From: Amycolatopsis aidingensis
GTDB lineage: Bacteria; Actinomycetota; Actinomycetes; Mycobacteriales; Pseudonocardiaceae
DNA length: 64,000 bases
Direction of reading: 5' to 3'
Assembly: GCF_018885265.1 (NCBI RefSeq)
Contig: NZ_CP076538.1
Location: forward strand, 7,476,001 to 7,540,000
Under the pieces are notes generated by a model. That model saw only the letters and a program-made list of their open reading frames with translations, did no database searches and was not told the origin of the DNA. Shown piece by piece: positions 31,959 to 41,199 of this stretch (positions are counted from its first letter, which is position 1; each line of letters begins with the position of its first letter). The position numbers were made by a program, and so were the translations under genes.

Positions 31959-33796
31959 GTAGTTCGGTACTGGATCGCGGCACCGAAAGGGCGGAACACC
32001 TCGGGAAGGCGGCCACGCTGCCGGCGCGGTTGCTGGAGCAGGCCCGGGAGCGCGGGAACGCGCCCGCGATCCGGGAGAAGTACCGCGGGTACTGGCGGGA
32101 GTGGACCTGGGCTGAGTACGCCCGGCGGGTGGCCGCCGTGGCCGCGGGGCTGCGCGAGCTCGGCGTCGGGCCGGGCACCAGGGTGGCCATCCACGCCGAG
32201 AACCGCCCGGAATGGGTGCTCGCCGACCTGGCGGTACAGGGGCTCGGCGGGCAGAGCATCGGGGTGTACCCGACCTCACCGGAGATCGAGGTCGAGTACC
32301 TGCTCGGGCATTCCCGCAGCACGGTGCTGATCGCCGAGGACGAGGAGCAGCTGGACAAGGCACTCGCGGTCCGGCACCGGCTGCCCGAGCTGCGGCATCT
32401 GGTGCTGATGGACCCGCGCGGGGTGCGGGTGGCGGAGGTACCGGGGCTGCTCACCTTCGCCGAGCTGGAACGCCGCGGCGGAGGTACGGACGCGCTGGCG
32501 GCCTACGCCGACTCGGTGTCCACACTGGACCCTTCGGCGACCGCGATCCTGGTGTACACCTCGGGAACCACCGGTCCGCCCAAGGGCGCGATGATCTCGC
32601 ACGCCAACCTTGTGGCCTCGGCGAAGGTGTTCGTCGAGGCGCTGGGTGCCGAGGGCGGGGACGAGGTGCTCAGCTACCTGCCGCTGTGCCATATCGCCGA
32701 GCGGCTGATCTCGGTGGTGGACGCGGTCTGGGCCGGTTCGGTGGTCAACTTCGGCGAGGGCGGCGACTCCTTCGCCGCGGACCTGCGGGACATCCAGCCC
32801 ACCGTGTTCCTCGGGGTACCGCGGGTGTGGGAGAAGATGCTGGCCGGGGTGCAGATCCGGATGGCCGACGCCTCCCCGCTCAAGCGCGGGCTGTACCGGC
32901 TGTGCCTGCGGCATGGCAGGCGGATCGCGGCCCGGCGGATGTCCGGTCTGCGTACCCTGGCCGACCGGCTCACCTTCGCCGCCTGCGACCTGCTGATCTT
33001 CCGGCCGCTGCGGGAGAAGCTCGGCATGGTGCGGGTGCGCACCGCGATCAGCGGCGCCGCCCCGATCGCCCCGCAGGTGCTTGAGTACCTGTGGGCCATC
33101 GGCATCACGGTGCGCGAGGGCTACGGGCAGACCGAGAACACCGCGATCTGCACCCTGACTCCTGCCGCGGACGTGCGGCTGGGCGCGGTCGGCGTGCCGC
33201 TGGCCGGGGTGGAGCTGCGGATCGCCGAGGACGGCGAGATCCTCACCCGCTCGGCCGGCGTGTTCCAGGGGTACCTGGACGACTCGCATGCCACATCGTC
33301 CACAATCGACAGTGAAGGCTGGCTACACACCGGGGATGTCGGGGAGCTGGACGCGGACGGCTACCTGCGGATCACCGACCGGAAGAAGGACATCATCATC
33401 ACCGCGGGCGGCAAGAACGTCTCGCCATCGGAGATCGAGAACCGGCTCAAGGTCTCGCCCTACCTGCGGGAGGCCGTGGTTCTCGGTGACCGGCGCAAGT
33501 ACCTGACCGCGCTGATCGGGATCGAGCGGGACACCGTTGGCGACTGGGCCACCCGGCGCGGGCTGGCCTACACCACCTACGCCGACCTCTCCGGCAAGCC
33601 CGAGGTCCGCGACCTGGTGCAGAGCGTGGTCACCGAGGTGAACCACGAACTGGCCGCGGTGGAGCAGATCAAGCGGTTCCGGCTGATCGACAAGGAGCTG
33701 GACCACGAAGGCGGCGAGCTGACCGCCACCCAGAAGGTCAAGCGCAGGGCCATCGCCGAGCGGTTCGCCGAGGAGATCGAGGCGATGTACTCATGA
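31955..33796 (+). CDS. Long-chain-type acyl-CoA synthetase, AMP-binding (613 aa)
   Basis: ANL-superfamily enzyme that activates a carboxylic acid to its acyl-CoA through an acyl-AMP. P-loop YTSGTTGPPKGAM starts at residue 201; then YLPLCHIAER, GVPRVWEKML, GYGQTENTAIC, TGDVGELDADGYLRITDRKKDIIITAGGKNVSP with the hinge Asp/Arg, and the C-terminal TATQKVKRR with the adenylation Lys. Length and CHIAER suit long-chain or bulky substrates. It is embedded in the transporter operon with 4-nt overlaps on both sides, so the imported compound is probably activated at once (vectorial acylation). Confidence 0.9.
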   Translation: MSSSVLDRGTERAEHLGKAATLPARLLEQARERGNAPAIREKYRGYWREWTWAEYARRVAAVAAGLRELGVGPGTRVAIHAENRPEWVLADLAVQGLGGQSIGVYPTSPEIEVEYLLGHSRSTVLIAEDEEQLDKALAVRHRLPELRHLVLMDPRGVRVAEVPGLLTFAELERRGGGTDALAAYADSVSTLDPSATAILVYTSGTTGPPKGAMISHANLVASAKVFVEALGAEGGDEVLSYLPLCHIAERLISVVDAVWAGSVVNFGEGGDSFAADLRDIQPTVFLGVPRVWEKMLAGVQIRMADASPLKRGLYRLCLRHGRRIAARRMSGLRTLADRLTFAACDLLIFRPLREKLGMVRVRTAISGAAPIAPQVLEYLWAIGITVREGYGQTENTAICTLTPAADVRLGAVGVPLAGVELRIAEDGEILTRSAGVFQGYLDDSHATSSTIDSEGWLHTGDVGELDADGYLRITDRKKDIIITAGGKNVSPSEIENRLKVSPYLREAVVLGDRRKYLTALIGIERDTVGDWATRRGLAYTTYADLSGKPEVRDLVQSVVTEVNHELAAVEQIKRFRLIDKELDHEGGELTATQKVKRRAIAERFAEEIEAMYS

Positions 33797-34689
33797 TCAC
33801 CTTCTTGCAGAACTGTTTCGCGGGACTCGCGCTCGGCTCCACCTACGCGCTGGTGGCGCTCGGCTTCGTGGTGATCTACAAGTCCACCGGGGTGATCAAC
33901 TTCGCCCAGGGCGGGCTGCTCGCGCTCGGGGCGTATCTTGGCTACACCTTCGCCGAGAACCTGGCCATGGCCTTCGCGCTGGCTGTGGTGCTGTGCTGCG
34001 CCTCGGCCGCGCTGGTCGGCGCCGGGTTCGAACGGCTGGTGCTGCGCCGGATGGTCGGCCAGCCGCCGTTCGCGGTCATCATGATCACCATCGGGCTGCT
34101 GTTCGTGCTGGAGCCGCTGATCACCGCGATCTGGGGGTTCCGGAACAAGCAGGTGCCCAACCCGTGGAACATCCGCACCGTCGAGGTCGGCGGGCTGGTC
34201 TTCGGGGTGCGGGACCTGTGGACGATCGGCCTCACCGCGGCCGTGGTCCTCGCCTTCTTCCTGTTCTTCCGCTACAGCTCGCTCGGCCTTGCCATGCGCG
34301 CCACCGCCTTCGACCCGGAGGCCGCGCTGGCCCAGGGCATCAGCGCGCGCAAGGTGTACGCGGTGTCCTGGGCGATCGCCGCAGCCCTTGCCGCGCTGGC
34401 CGGGATCACCATGGCTGCCGGCCCCGGCGGGCTGTCGCCTTCCATCGGGTTCATCGCGCTGGCCGCCTTCCCCGCGATGATCCTCGGCGGGCTCGACTCG
34501 CCTGCCGGGGCGGTACTCGGCGGGCTGATCATCGGGCTGGCCGAGGCACTCACCCGCGGCTACCAGCAGCATCTGGCCGGCTGGGCAGGGGACAACGTCT
34601 CGGTGATCGTGCCCTACCTGCTGATGATCGTGATCCTGCTGATCCGGCCGTACGGCCTGCTGGGCACCAAAGAAGTGAGGCGGCTGTAG
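33793..34689 (+). CDS. HAAT ABC transporter permease, LivH-type (298 aa)
   Basis: About eight helices with FAGLALGSTYALVALGFVVIYKSTGVINFAQGG at the N-terminus, the strongest LivH hallmark, and AFPAMILGGLDSPAGAVLGGLIIGLAEAL near the end. ATG 33793 overlaps the ligase stop. It partners the LivM-type permease encoded immediately downstream (no gap). Confidence 0.92.
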   Translation: MITFLQNCFAGLALGSTYALVALGFVVIYKSTGVINFAQGGLLALGAYLGYTFAENLAMAFALAVVLCCASAALVGAGFERLVLRRMVGQPPFAVIMITIGLLFVLEPLITAIWGFRNKQVPNPWNIRTVEVGGLVFGVRDLWTIGLTAAVVLAFFLFFRYSSLGLAMRATAFDPEAALAQGISARKVYAVSWAIAAALAALAGITMAAGPGGLSPSIGFIALAAFPAMILGGLDSPAGAVLGGLIIGLAEALTRGYQQHLAGWAGDNVSVIVPYLLMIVILLIRPYGLLGTKEVRRL

Positions 34690-35787
34690 ATGGCCAAGGC
34701 ACACCGGAACCTGGTCCGTGGCTACGCCGAGCAGCTGCGGCTCTTCGGCACGCCATGGACCAGGTTCGGCCTGCTCGCGATGCTACTGGTGTTCCTGGTG
34801 CTGCCCACCGTGGTGCAGGACGACTTCTGGCTTTCCGTGCTGATCTACGTCGGGATCACCGCGGTCGGCGCGATCGGGCTGAACCTGCTCACCGGCTACT
34901 GTGGACAGATCTCGCTCGGGCACGCCTTCTTCATCGGCGCCGGGGCCTACGTCACCGCGCGGGTCGGCGGGGATCTCGGCCTGCCACTGCCGTTGTGGCT
35001 GCTCGCGGCCGCCGCGGTGGGGGCGGCGCTCGGCGGGCTGATCGGGCCGTTCACCCTGCGGCTGCGCGGGCACTACCTGGCGATCGTCACGCTCGGCCTG
35101 ATCTTCATCGGCGAGCACCTGTGGCGCAATCTCACCGGGCTCACCGGCGGCAACTCCGGCACCTCGGTGACCGCGGGCGCCACCATCGGCCCGGTCGACT
35201 TCGGCGCGCTGACCATCGCCGGGGAGAGCTACTCGCGCAACCAGGGCTACTTCTGGCTGGTGTGGGGCCTGGTCGGGATCGTCGCGCTGCTGGCGAAGAA
35301 CCTGGTGCGCACCAGGCCGGGCCGGGCACTGCAGGCGATCCGCGACCGGGACCAGGCGGCCGAGGTGATCGGGGTGCGGGCCGGCCGGTACAAGATCGGC
35401 GCGTTCATGATCTCCAGCGCGATCGCGGCCATGGCTGGCGCGCTGTTCGGCTCGTACCAGCAGTTCGTCAGCCCGGACGAGTGGAACCTGCTGCTGTCCA
35501 TCCAGTACATCGCGATCGTGATCGTCGGCGGCCTCGGCACGATCTTCGGTTCGGTACTCGGGGCGATCTTCGTGGGCGCGCTGCCCGCGCTGATCGACCG
35601 CTACTCCGACGCCATCCCCGGCGTGCGCACCAGCGTCGGCGGCGAGGGGTTCATCAGCGTTTTCGCGCTCAACCAGGCCATCTTCGGCCTGCTGATCGTG
35701 TTGTTCCTCGTGCTGGAACCACTCGGCCTCGCCGGCATCTGGCTACGGGTCAAGAACTACTTCAAGGCGTGGCCGTTCTCGTACTGA
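34690..35787 (+). CDS. HAAT ABC transporter permease, LivM-type (365 aa)
   Basis: LivM pattern: LNLLTGYCGQISLGHAFFIGAGAYVTAR, LRLRGHYLAIVTLGLIFIGEHLWRNLTGLTGG, ALQAIRDRDQAAEVIGV, and YIAIVIVGGLGTIFGSVLGAIFVGALP. About ten helices. The N-terminal 30 residues are an extra cytoplasmic extension (AKAHRNLVRGYAEQLRLFG). Begins directly at the LivH stop. Confidence 0.92.
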   Translation: MAKAHRNLVRGYAEQLRLFGTPWTRFGLLAMLLVFLVLPTVVQDDFWLSVLIYVGITAVGAIGLNLLTGYCGQISLGHAFFIGAGAYVTARVGGDLGLPLPLWLLAAAAVGAALGGLIGPFTLRLRGHYLAIVTLGLIFIGEHLWRNLTGLTGGNSGTSVTAGATIGPVDFGALTIAGESYSRNQGYFWLVWGLVGIVALLAKNLVRTRPGRALQAIRDRDQAAEVIGVRAGRYKIGAFMISSAIAAMAGALFGSYQQFVSPDEWNLLLSIQYIAIVIVGGLGTIFGSVLGAIFVGALPALIDRYSDAIPGVRTSVGGEGFISVFALNQAIFGLLIVLFLVLEPLGLAGIWLRVKNYFKAWPFSY

Positions 35788-35802
35788 CCAAGGAGGTCTG
35801 GC

Positions 35803-37080
35803 ATGCGCACGACACGATTTCGGCTGGTGGCGGCGATCGCGGCGGTAACCCTCGCCGCCGCCTGCGGTGGCGCGGGCGAGGGCGGTGACTCCGGCGGTGG
35901 CACCGCGGGCGAGCCTGCGAACACGGCCGGGTTCGACGGCAGCACGATCCGCCTCGGCGTGCTCAGCCCGCTGTCCGGACCGATCGCGGTGATCGGCCAG
36001 CCGCTGACCTCCGGCAACAAGGTGTGGTTCGACCACATCAACGCCCAGGGCGGGATCGCAGGCAAGTACAAGGTCGAGCTGGTGCAGGAGGACACCCAGT
36101 ACAAGCCGGATGTCACCGTGCAGCAGTACAACAAGATCAAGGGCGAGGTGGTGGCGTTCACCCAGATCCTCGGCACCGCGCCGACCCTCGCGGTGCTGCC
36201 GCAGCTGCGTTCGGACAAGATCCTCGGCGCGCCCGCGTCGCTGGACGCGCTGTGGGTGCGGGAGGACAACCTGCTGCCGGTCGGGGCGCCGTACCAGATC
36301 CAGTCGATCAACGCGATGGATCACTACCTCGGCGAGGGCGGCGGCTCGCCCGACTCCACGATCTGCACGATGGTGCAGGACGACGTCTACGGAGAGGCGG
36401 GCCAGCAGGGCATCGACTACGCGGCGGAGAAGTACGGCTTCACCGTGGCGAACACCCAGCGGTTCAAGGTGAACACCGAGAACTACGCCGGGCAGATCGG
36501 CGCGCTGGCCCAGGCAGGCTGCGAGATGGTGTTCCTCACCGCGACCCCGACGGACGCGGGCAAGATCTGGGGCACCGCGGCGCAGGCCAAGTTCACCCCG
36601 AAGTGGTACGCGCAGTCACCCAGCTACGTCGGCGCGCTGGCCGAGTCGCCGGTGGCGCCGTACATGCGGCAGTACGTGACCATCGTGGCCGAGGGCACCG
36701 AGTGGGGTGACGAGTCGGTCCCCGGGATGCAGGACATGGTGTCCAGGGTGGCGGAGTACGCGCCGCAGCAGCAGCCGGACTTCTACTTCGCCTTCGGCTA
36801 CAACCAGGCCCGCGCGATGACCGAGGTGCTGGAGCAGGCGGTGGCGGCCGGTGACCTCTCAAGGGACGGGGTGCTGGCGGCGTCCAGGCAGCTGGGCACG
36901 GTGTCCTTCGAGGGGCTGACCGGTGACTACGCTTACGGTCCCGCCGAGCAACGGAACCCACCGCGCACGACCACGCTGTTCTCGGTCGACCCTGCCAAGC
37001 CCTTCGGCCTCGCCACGCTGAAGTACAACTTCACCTCCGAAGCCGCCAAGTCCTTCGAGTTCAAGAAGGCCGACATCTGA
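35803..37080 (+). CDS. HAAT ABC transporter substrate-binding lipoprotein, LivK-type (425 aa)
   Basis: Lipoprotein signal RLVAAIAAVTLAAACGG followed by a Gly-rich linker and a type I periplasmic-binding fold: IRLGVLSPLSGPIAVIGQPLTSGNKVWFDHINAQGGIAGKY, FTQILGTAPTLAVLP, TICTMVQDDVYGEAGQQG, FFYFAFGYNQARAM-like end. RBS AAGGAGG. Last gene of the operon, converging on peptidase paralogue 2 with a 3-bp gap. Ligand unknown; HAAT binding proteins bind amino acids, amides, urea or aromatic and aliphatic acids, and the acyl-CoA ligase in the operon favours a carboxylic acid. Confidence 0.92.
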   Translation: MRTTRFRLVAAIAAVTLAAACGGAGEGGDSGGGTAGEPANTAGFDGSTIRLGVLSPLSGPIAVIGQPLTSGNKVWFDHINAQGGIAGKYKVELVQEDTQYKPDVTVQQYNKIKGEVVAFTQILGTAPTLAVLPQLRSDKILGAPASLDALWVREDNLLPVGAPYQIQSINAMDHYLGEGGGSPDSTICTMVQDDVYGEAGQQGIDYAAEKYGFTVANTQRFKVNTENYAGQIGALAQAGCEMVFLTATPTDAGKIWGTAAQAKFTPKWYAQSPSYVGALAESPVAPYMRQYVTIVAEGTEWGDESVPGMQDMVSRVAEYAPQQQPDFYFAFGYNQARAMTEVLEQAVAAGDLSRDGVLAASRQLGTVSFEGLTGDYAYGPAEQRNPPRTTTLFSVDPAKPFGLATLKYNFTSEAAKSFEFKKADI

Positions 37081-37083
37081 CCA

Positions 37084-38493
37084 TCAGGCGGTGGCGTGGG
37101 CGTGCAGGATGCGGGCGATGGCCTCGGTGACCCGCGCGGTCTGGTCCAGGTGCAGCCACTCGTCCGGGACGTGCGCGTTGTTGCCGGGGCCGCGCGGGCC
37201 GGTCACCACGAACTGGGCCTGCGGGTAGGCACGGGCGAACATGCCGAGGAAGGGAATCGAGCCGCCCAGCCCGATCGCCTGCCAGTCCCGGTCGAACACG
37301 TCCGCGCTGACCTTGTCCAGCGTGGACTCCAGCCAGGGTGCGGTCGGCGGGGCGTTCCAGCCGTCGGCCGCATCCGCCCGGTCCAGCAGCACCTGCGCAC
37401 CGAACGGCACCCCGCCGGTGAGCGCGCGCTCGATCGCACGCAGCGCGGCTGTGGCGTCCGCGGTCGGCGGCAGCCGGAAGCTCAGCTTGAGCCCGGTCAG
37501 CGGCCGCAGCACGTTGCCTGCCTCGGCGATCGGCGGTAGCCCGTCGGCGCCGGTCACCGAGAGCGTGGGCCGCCAGGTGTTGTTCAGGATCAGCTCCACC
37601 GCGTCCTCGCTCAACGGGCGCACGCCCTCGGCCAGCGGCAGCTCCGGGGCGCGATAGCCACCGGCGACCGCGGCACGGATCTCGGCCAGCCGTTCCGGCG
37701 GCACCTCCACGTTCAGCTCGGGCAGCGTGATCTCGCCGGTGTGCGGGTCCTCGATCCGGTCCAGCAGCTGCCGGATCACCCGGAAGGAGCTGGGCACGAT
37801 GCCGCTGCCGTGCCCGGAGTGCACCCCGGACTCCAGCACCCGCACGGTCAGGTCCAGGAAGGCGATCCCGCGCAGCGAGGTGGCCAGCCACAGCCGCTCG
37901 TAGTCCCCTCCCGCGGTGTCCAGGCAGATCACCAGGCCGACCGGACCCAGCCGGTCGGCAAGCAGTTCGAGGTACCGGGGCAGGTCGGGGCTGCCGGACT
38001 CCTCACAGGTCTCCAGCAGCAGCACGGTACGCGCGTGCCGCCCACCCGCGGCCTGCAGTGCGGACAGCGCACCGGCGCCCGCGTAGGCGGCGTAGCCGTC
38101 GTCGCCCGCGCCGCGGCCGTACAGCCTGCCGTCCCGGACCACCGGGGTCCACGGGCCGAGGCCGGGGGACCACTCACCCGCGGCGGGCTGCTTGTCCAGG
38201 TGGCCGTAGACGACCACGGTCTCCTCGTTCGAGGCTTCCCTTGCGGGCACGTCCAGCACCAGCAGGGGGGTGCGCCCCGGCAGCTGGATCACCTCGGTGC
38301 TCGCCCCGCGCAGGCCGAGCGCCGCCAGCCAGTCCCGGACATGCCGCACGGCCGCGTGCAGCTGGCCGTTCGCCGACCAGACCGGGTCGAAGGCGGGCGA
38401 GAGTGCGGGGATCGCGACGAAACCGGACAGGCTGTCCAGCGCCGTACCAGCCCACAGCTCGTGCACGGTCTCCCGGAGTACGTGCTGGTCCAT
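37084..38493 (-). CDS. M20 family metallopeptidase/dipeptidase, paralogue 2 (469 aa)
   Basis: Same architecture as paralogue 1: YGHLDKQP, GRGAGDDGYA, LLLETCEESGSPD, LDTAGGDYERLWLATSLRG, and the lid HSGHGSGIVPSSFRVIRQLLDR. All metal ligands and the Glu pair are kept, so both copies should be active. ATG 38493 (MDQHVLRETVHELW) follows CAGGATCGGGGGC. It sits on the minus strand on the other side of the transporter operon, so the two copies bracket the operon in the same orientation. Likely substrates are dipeptides or N-acyl-amino acids. Confidence 0.88.
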   Translation of the reverse strand: MDQHVLRETVHELWAGTALDSLSGFVAIPALSPAFDPVWSANGQLHAAVRHVRDWLAALGLRGASTEVIQLPGRTPLLVLDVPAREASNEETVVVYGHLDKQPAAGEWSPGLGPWTPVVRDGRLYGRGAGDDGYAAYAGAGALSALQAAGGRHARTVLLLETCEESGSPDLPRYLELLADRLGPVGLVICLDTAGGDYERLWLATSLRGIAFLDLTVRVLESGVHSGHGSGIVPSSFRVIRQLLDRIEDPHTGEITLPELNVEVPPERLAEIRAAVAGGYRAPELPLAEGVRPLSEDAVELILNNTWRPTLSVTGADGLPPIAEAGNVLRPLTGLKLSFRLPPTADATAALRAIERALTGGVPFGAQVLLDRADAADGWNAPPTAPWLESTLDKVSADVFDRDWQAIGLGGSIPFLGMFARAYPQAQFVVTGPRGPGNNAHVPDEWLHLDQTARVTEAIARILHAHATA

Positions 38494-38874
38494 GCCCCCG
38501 ATCCTGACATGGACGGGGTGTGTCATATGCCACAACACCGGCATTCGGGGGACGGATGGCCGGGATGCCTGCCCGGTCGCCGCCGCCTATTCACCCGCAT
38601 GGAAGGGCTGGTCGCGCTGGGCGGGCGCAAACCCTACTTTCGGCGGCCCCACGGTAGGTGTTCCAAGCGTTTACGCAGCTCGGACGGTACTTCGTCAACA
38701 ACAAAACGGCTTCGAGGACTCACCAGAAGGGCGGGTTTCATGCCAGGATGACCGCGAACACCGTCACCGCCGACGGATACGCCAGCGCTCGGACCCGATG
38801 CGCGAGTGGCCGCCGGCGAGTCGTCGTGGCGGCCGCCACAAGCGGCTGCGCGGCACCGACACAAGGAGTAGCGC
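38494..38874. other. 381-bp gap without a convincing gene, upstream of the 2-oxoacid dehydrogenase operon
   Basis: Short frames here have no homology-like motifs or ribosome sites. The region includes a locally AT-richer part (about 38665-38720) likely to contain the promoter of the E1-alpha gene, and GGTGT/ACACC arms at about 38516-38540 next to the peptidase start. Nothing else is recognised. Confidence 0.5.
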
Positions 38875-40152
38875 ATGTCGTCCCCCGAACAGTGGACGCG
38901 CCCGGAACCTGGCGCCGGACCAGCCGCGACAGCGGCGGAACCGACCCCAGAACAGGTGATAGCGGGTTTGCGAGCAACGACCGAAGGTGGCGCTGAGCTC
39001 ACTCAGTTGCTCACCCCCGAAGGCGAGCGGGTTCCCTCGTCACCCTTCGATCCGTATGCCGCGGACATCGACGCGGAGGCCCTGCGCGGGCTGTACCGCG
39101 ACATGGTGCTGGTGCGCCGGGGTGACCGGGAGTCCAACGCCATGCAGCGGCAGGGGCAGCTGGGCATCTGGGTCCCGCTGCTCGGCCAGGAGGCGGCGCA
39201 GATCGGCTCCGGCCGCGCGCTGCGGCCGAATGACATGGCCTTCCCCAGCTACCGCGAGCATGGAGTCGCCTGGACCCGCGGGGTGGACTTCAAGGAACTG
39301 CTCGGCATCTTCCGCTGCACCGACCAGAGCGGCTGGGACTTCAAGCGGCACGGCTTCCACCCGTACACGATCGTCATCGGCAACCAGGTGCTCAACGCCA
39401 CCGGCTATGCCATGGGGCAGAAGTTCGAGGGCAAGGTCGGCGGTGATGACGGTGAGGCGACGATCGTCTACTTCGGCGACGGCGCCACCAGCCAGGGCGA
39501 TGTGCACGAGGGCTTCGTCTGGGCCTCGGTGTACGACGCGCCGGTGGTGTTCTTCTGCCAGAACAACCAGTGGGCGATCTCCGAGCCCACCGAGCGCCAG
39601 TCCAGGCTGCCGCTGTACCAGCGCGCCCGCGGCTACGGCTTCCCCGGCATCCGGGTGGACGGCAACGACGTGCTCGCCTGCCTCGCGGTCACCCGGTGGG
39701 CGCTGGAGGAATGCAGGCAGGGCAACGGCCCGGTGCTGATCGAGGCGTTCACCTACCGGATGGACGCGCACACCACCACCGACGACCCCACCCGCTACCG
39801 GCTGTCCGGTGAGCTCGAGGAGTGGAAGCTGAAGGACCCGATCGAGCGGGTCCGCGCGCACCTCGCCCGTGGTGGTGGCGCCGACCAGGAATTCTTCGAC
39901 CAGGTGGATGCCGAGGCCGACTCCTTCGCGGCCGAGCTACGCGACTACTGCTTCAACATGCCCGACCCGCCGCCGGAGCGGATCTTCGAGAACGTCTATG
40001 CCGAGCCCTCACCGGTGCTGGAGGCGCAGCGCGAGGAGTACCTGGCCTACCTCGGTGGGTTCGCCGCCGAAGAGTCGCTTGCGGGCTCGAGCATCAACGC
40101 CGAAGAGTCGCTTGCGGGCTCGAGCATCAACGCGGCGGGGGGTGGTCGGTGA
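38875..40152 (+). CDS. 2-oxoacid dehydrogenase E1 component, alpha subunit (425 aa)
   Basis: Thiamine-diphosphate enzyme subunit that decarboxylates a 2-oxoacid (pyruvate or branched-chain). The ThDP/Mg motif GDG starts at residue 201 and ends with NN at 230-231 (FCQNNQWAIS); SYREHGVAWTRG and YRMDAHTTTDDPTRYR are typical of the branched-chain-type alpha chain. ATG 38875 follows AAGGAGTAGCGC. A long N-terminal leader (about 60 aa) and an extended C-terminus ending in a perfect duplicated 11-residue unit are unusual. Stop overlaps the beta-subunit ATG (TGATG). Confidence 0.92.
   Translation: MSSPEQWTRPEPGAGPAATAAEPTPEQVIAGLRATTEGGAELTQLLTPEGERVPSSPFDPYAADIDAEALRGLYRDMVLVRRGDRESNAMQRQGQLGIWVPLLGQEAAQIGSGRALRPNDMAFPSYREHGVAWTRGVDFKELLGIFRCTDQSGWDFKRHGFHPYTIVIGNQVLNATGYAMGQKFEGKVGGDDGEATIVYFGDGATSQGDVHEGFVWASVYDAPVVFFCQNNQWAISEPTERQSRLPLYQRARGYGFPGIRVDGNDVLACLAVTRWALEECRQGNGPVLIEAFTYRMDAHTTTDDPTRYRLSGELEEWKLKDPIERVRAHLARGGGADQEFFDQVDAEADSFAAELRDYCFNMPDPPPERIFENVYAEPSPVLEAQREEYLAYLGGFAAEESLAGSSINAEESLAGSSINAAGGGR
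40066..40131 (+). repeat. Perfect 33-bp tandem duplication within the E1-alpha gene
   Basis: Units 40066-40098 and 40099-40131 are identical, each coding AEESLAGSSIN in frame (residues 398-408 and 409-419). Complete identity at third positions shows that the duplication is recent; it only lengthens the C-terminal tail. Confidence 0.95.
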
Positions 40153-41183
40153 TGGCTGCTCCCACCACGACGGCGAACAACGCGGCGCAGCCGAGCTCGG
40201 TACAGCAGCTGACCATCGGCAAGGCGCTCAACTTCGGACTGCGCGCCGCGATGGAACGCGATGACAAGGTCATCGTGCTCGGCGAGGACGTCGGCAAGCT
40301 CGGCGGCGTCTTCCGGATCACCGACGGGCTGCAGAAGGACTTCGGCGAGCAGCGGGTGCTGGACACCCCGCTGGCGGAGTCCGGGATCGTCGGCACCGCG
40401 ATCGGCCTTGCCGTGCGCGGCTTCCGGCCGGTGTGCGAGATCCAGTTCGAGGGCTTCATCTTCCCCGGCTTCGACCAGATCTCCAGCCAGCTGGCCAAGC
40501 TGCACTACCGCACCCAGGGCAAGGTCAAGGTGCCGGTGGTGATCCGGGTGCCGTACGGCGGCGGGATCGGCGCGGTCGAGCACCACTCGGAGTCGCCGGA
40601 GTCGCTGTTCGCGCATATCGCGGGCCTGAAGGTGGTGTCCTGCTCCAACCCTGCCGACGCGTACTGGATGATCCAGCAGGCGATCTCCTGTGACGACCCG
40701 GTGCTGTTCTTCGAGCCGAAGCGGCTGTACCACTCCGGCAACCTGAAGGCCGAGGTGGACACGGCCGCCGCCCCGGACCCGCTGTTCGCCTCCAGGGTGG
40801 TGCGGCGCGGCTCCTCGGCCACGGTGGTGTGCTACGGCCCCTCGGTGAAGGTCTGCCTGGATGCCGCCACCGCCGCCGAGGACGACGGGGTGGCACTCGA
40901 GGTGATCGATCTGCGCACGCTGTCCCCGCTGGACCTGGAGCCGGTTTTCGAGTCGGTGCGCCGCACCGGAAGGCTGATCGCGGTGAGCGAGGCTCCCACC
41001 GAGTCCTCGCTGACCTCGGAGCTCGCCGCCCGGGTGCAGGAGGAGTGCTTCTACTCGCTGGAGGCGCCGGTGCTGCGGGTGGCCGGGTTCGACACCCCGT
41101 ACCCGCCGACCAAGCTGGAGGACCACTACCTGCCCGATCTCGATCGGGTGCTGCATGCCGTCGACCGCGCGCTGGCCTGGTGA
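40152..41183 (+). CDS. 2-oxoacid dehydrogenase E1 component, beta subunit (343 aa)
   Basis: Transketolase-like subunit with VIVLGEDVGKLGGVFRITDGLQKDFGEQRVLDTPLAESGIVGTAIGLAVRG-type opening, EIQFEGFIFPGFDQI, PYGGGIGAVEHHSESPE (active-site His pair) and the closing PVLRVAGFDTPYPPTKLEDHYLP. Forms the alpha2-beta2 E1 with the upstream product. ATG 40152 with GGTGGTCGG before it; the last bases of the alpha gene overlap by one. Confidence 0.93.
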   Translation: MAAPTTTANNAAQPSSVQQLTIGKALNFGLRAAMERDDKVIVLGEDVGKLGGVFRITDGLQKDFGEQRVLDTPLAESGIVGTAIGLAVRGFRPVCEIQFEGFIFPGFDQISSQLAKLHYRTQGKVKVPVVIRVPYGGGIGAVEHHSESPESLFAHIAGLKVVSCSNPADAYWMIQQAISCDDPVLFFEPKRLYHSGNLKAEVDTAAAPDPLFASRVVRRGSSATVVCYGPSVKVCLDAATAAEDDGVALEVIDLRTLSPLDLEPVFESVRRTGRLIAVSEAPTESSLTSELAARVQEECFYSLEAPVLRVAGFDTPYPPTKLEDHYLPDLDRVLHAVDRALAW

Positions 41184-41199
41184 AGGGGGAATCGGACGA

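Noticed and set aside
38658..38996. 112-aa frame in the gap before the E1-alpha gene
   Set aside because: Runs into the E1-alpha gene in another frame, no ribosome site, Arg/Thr-rich composition.
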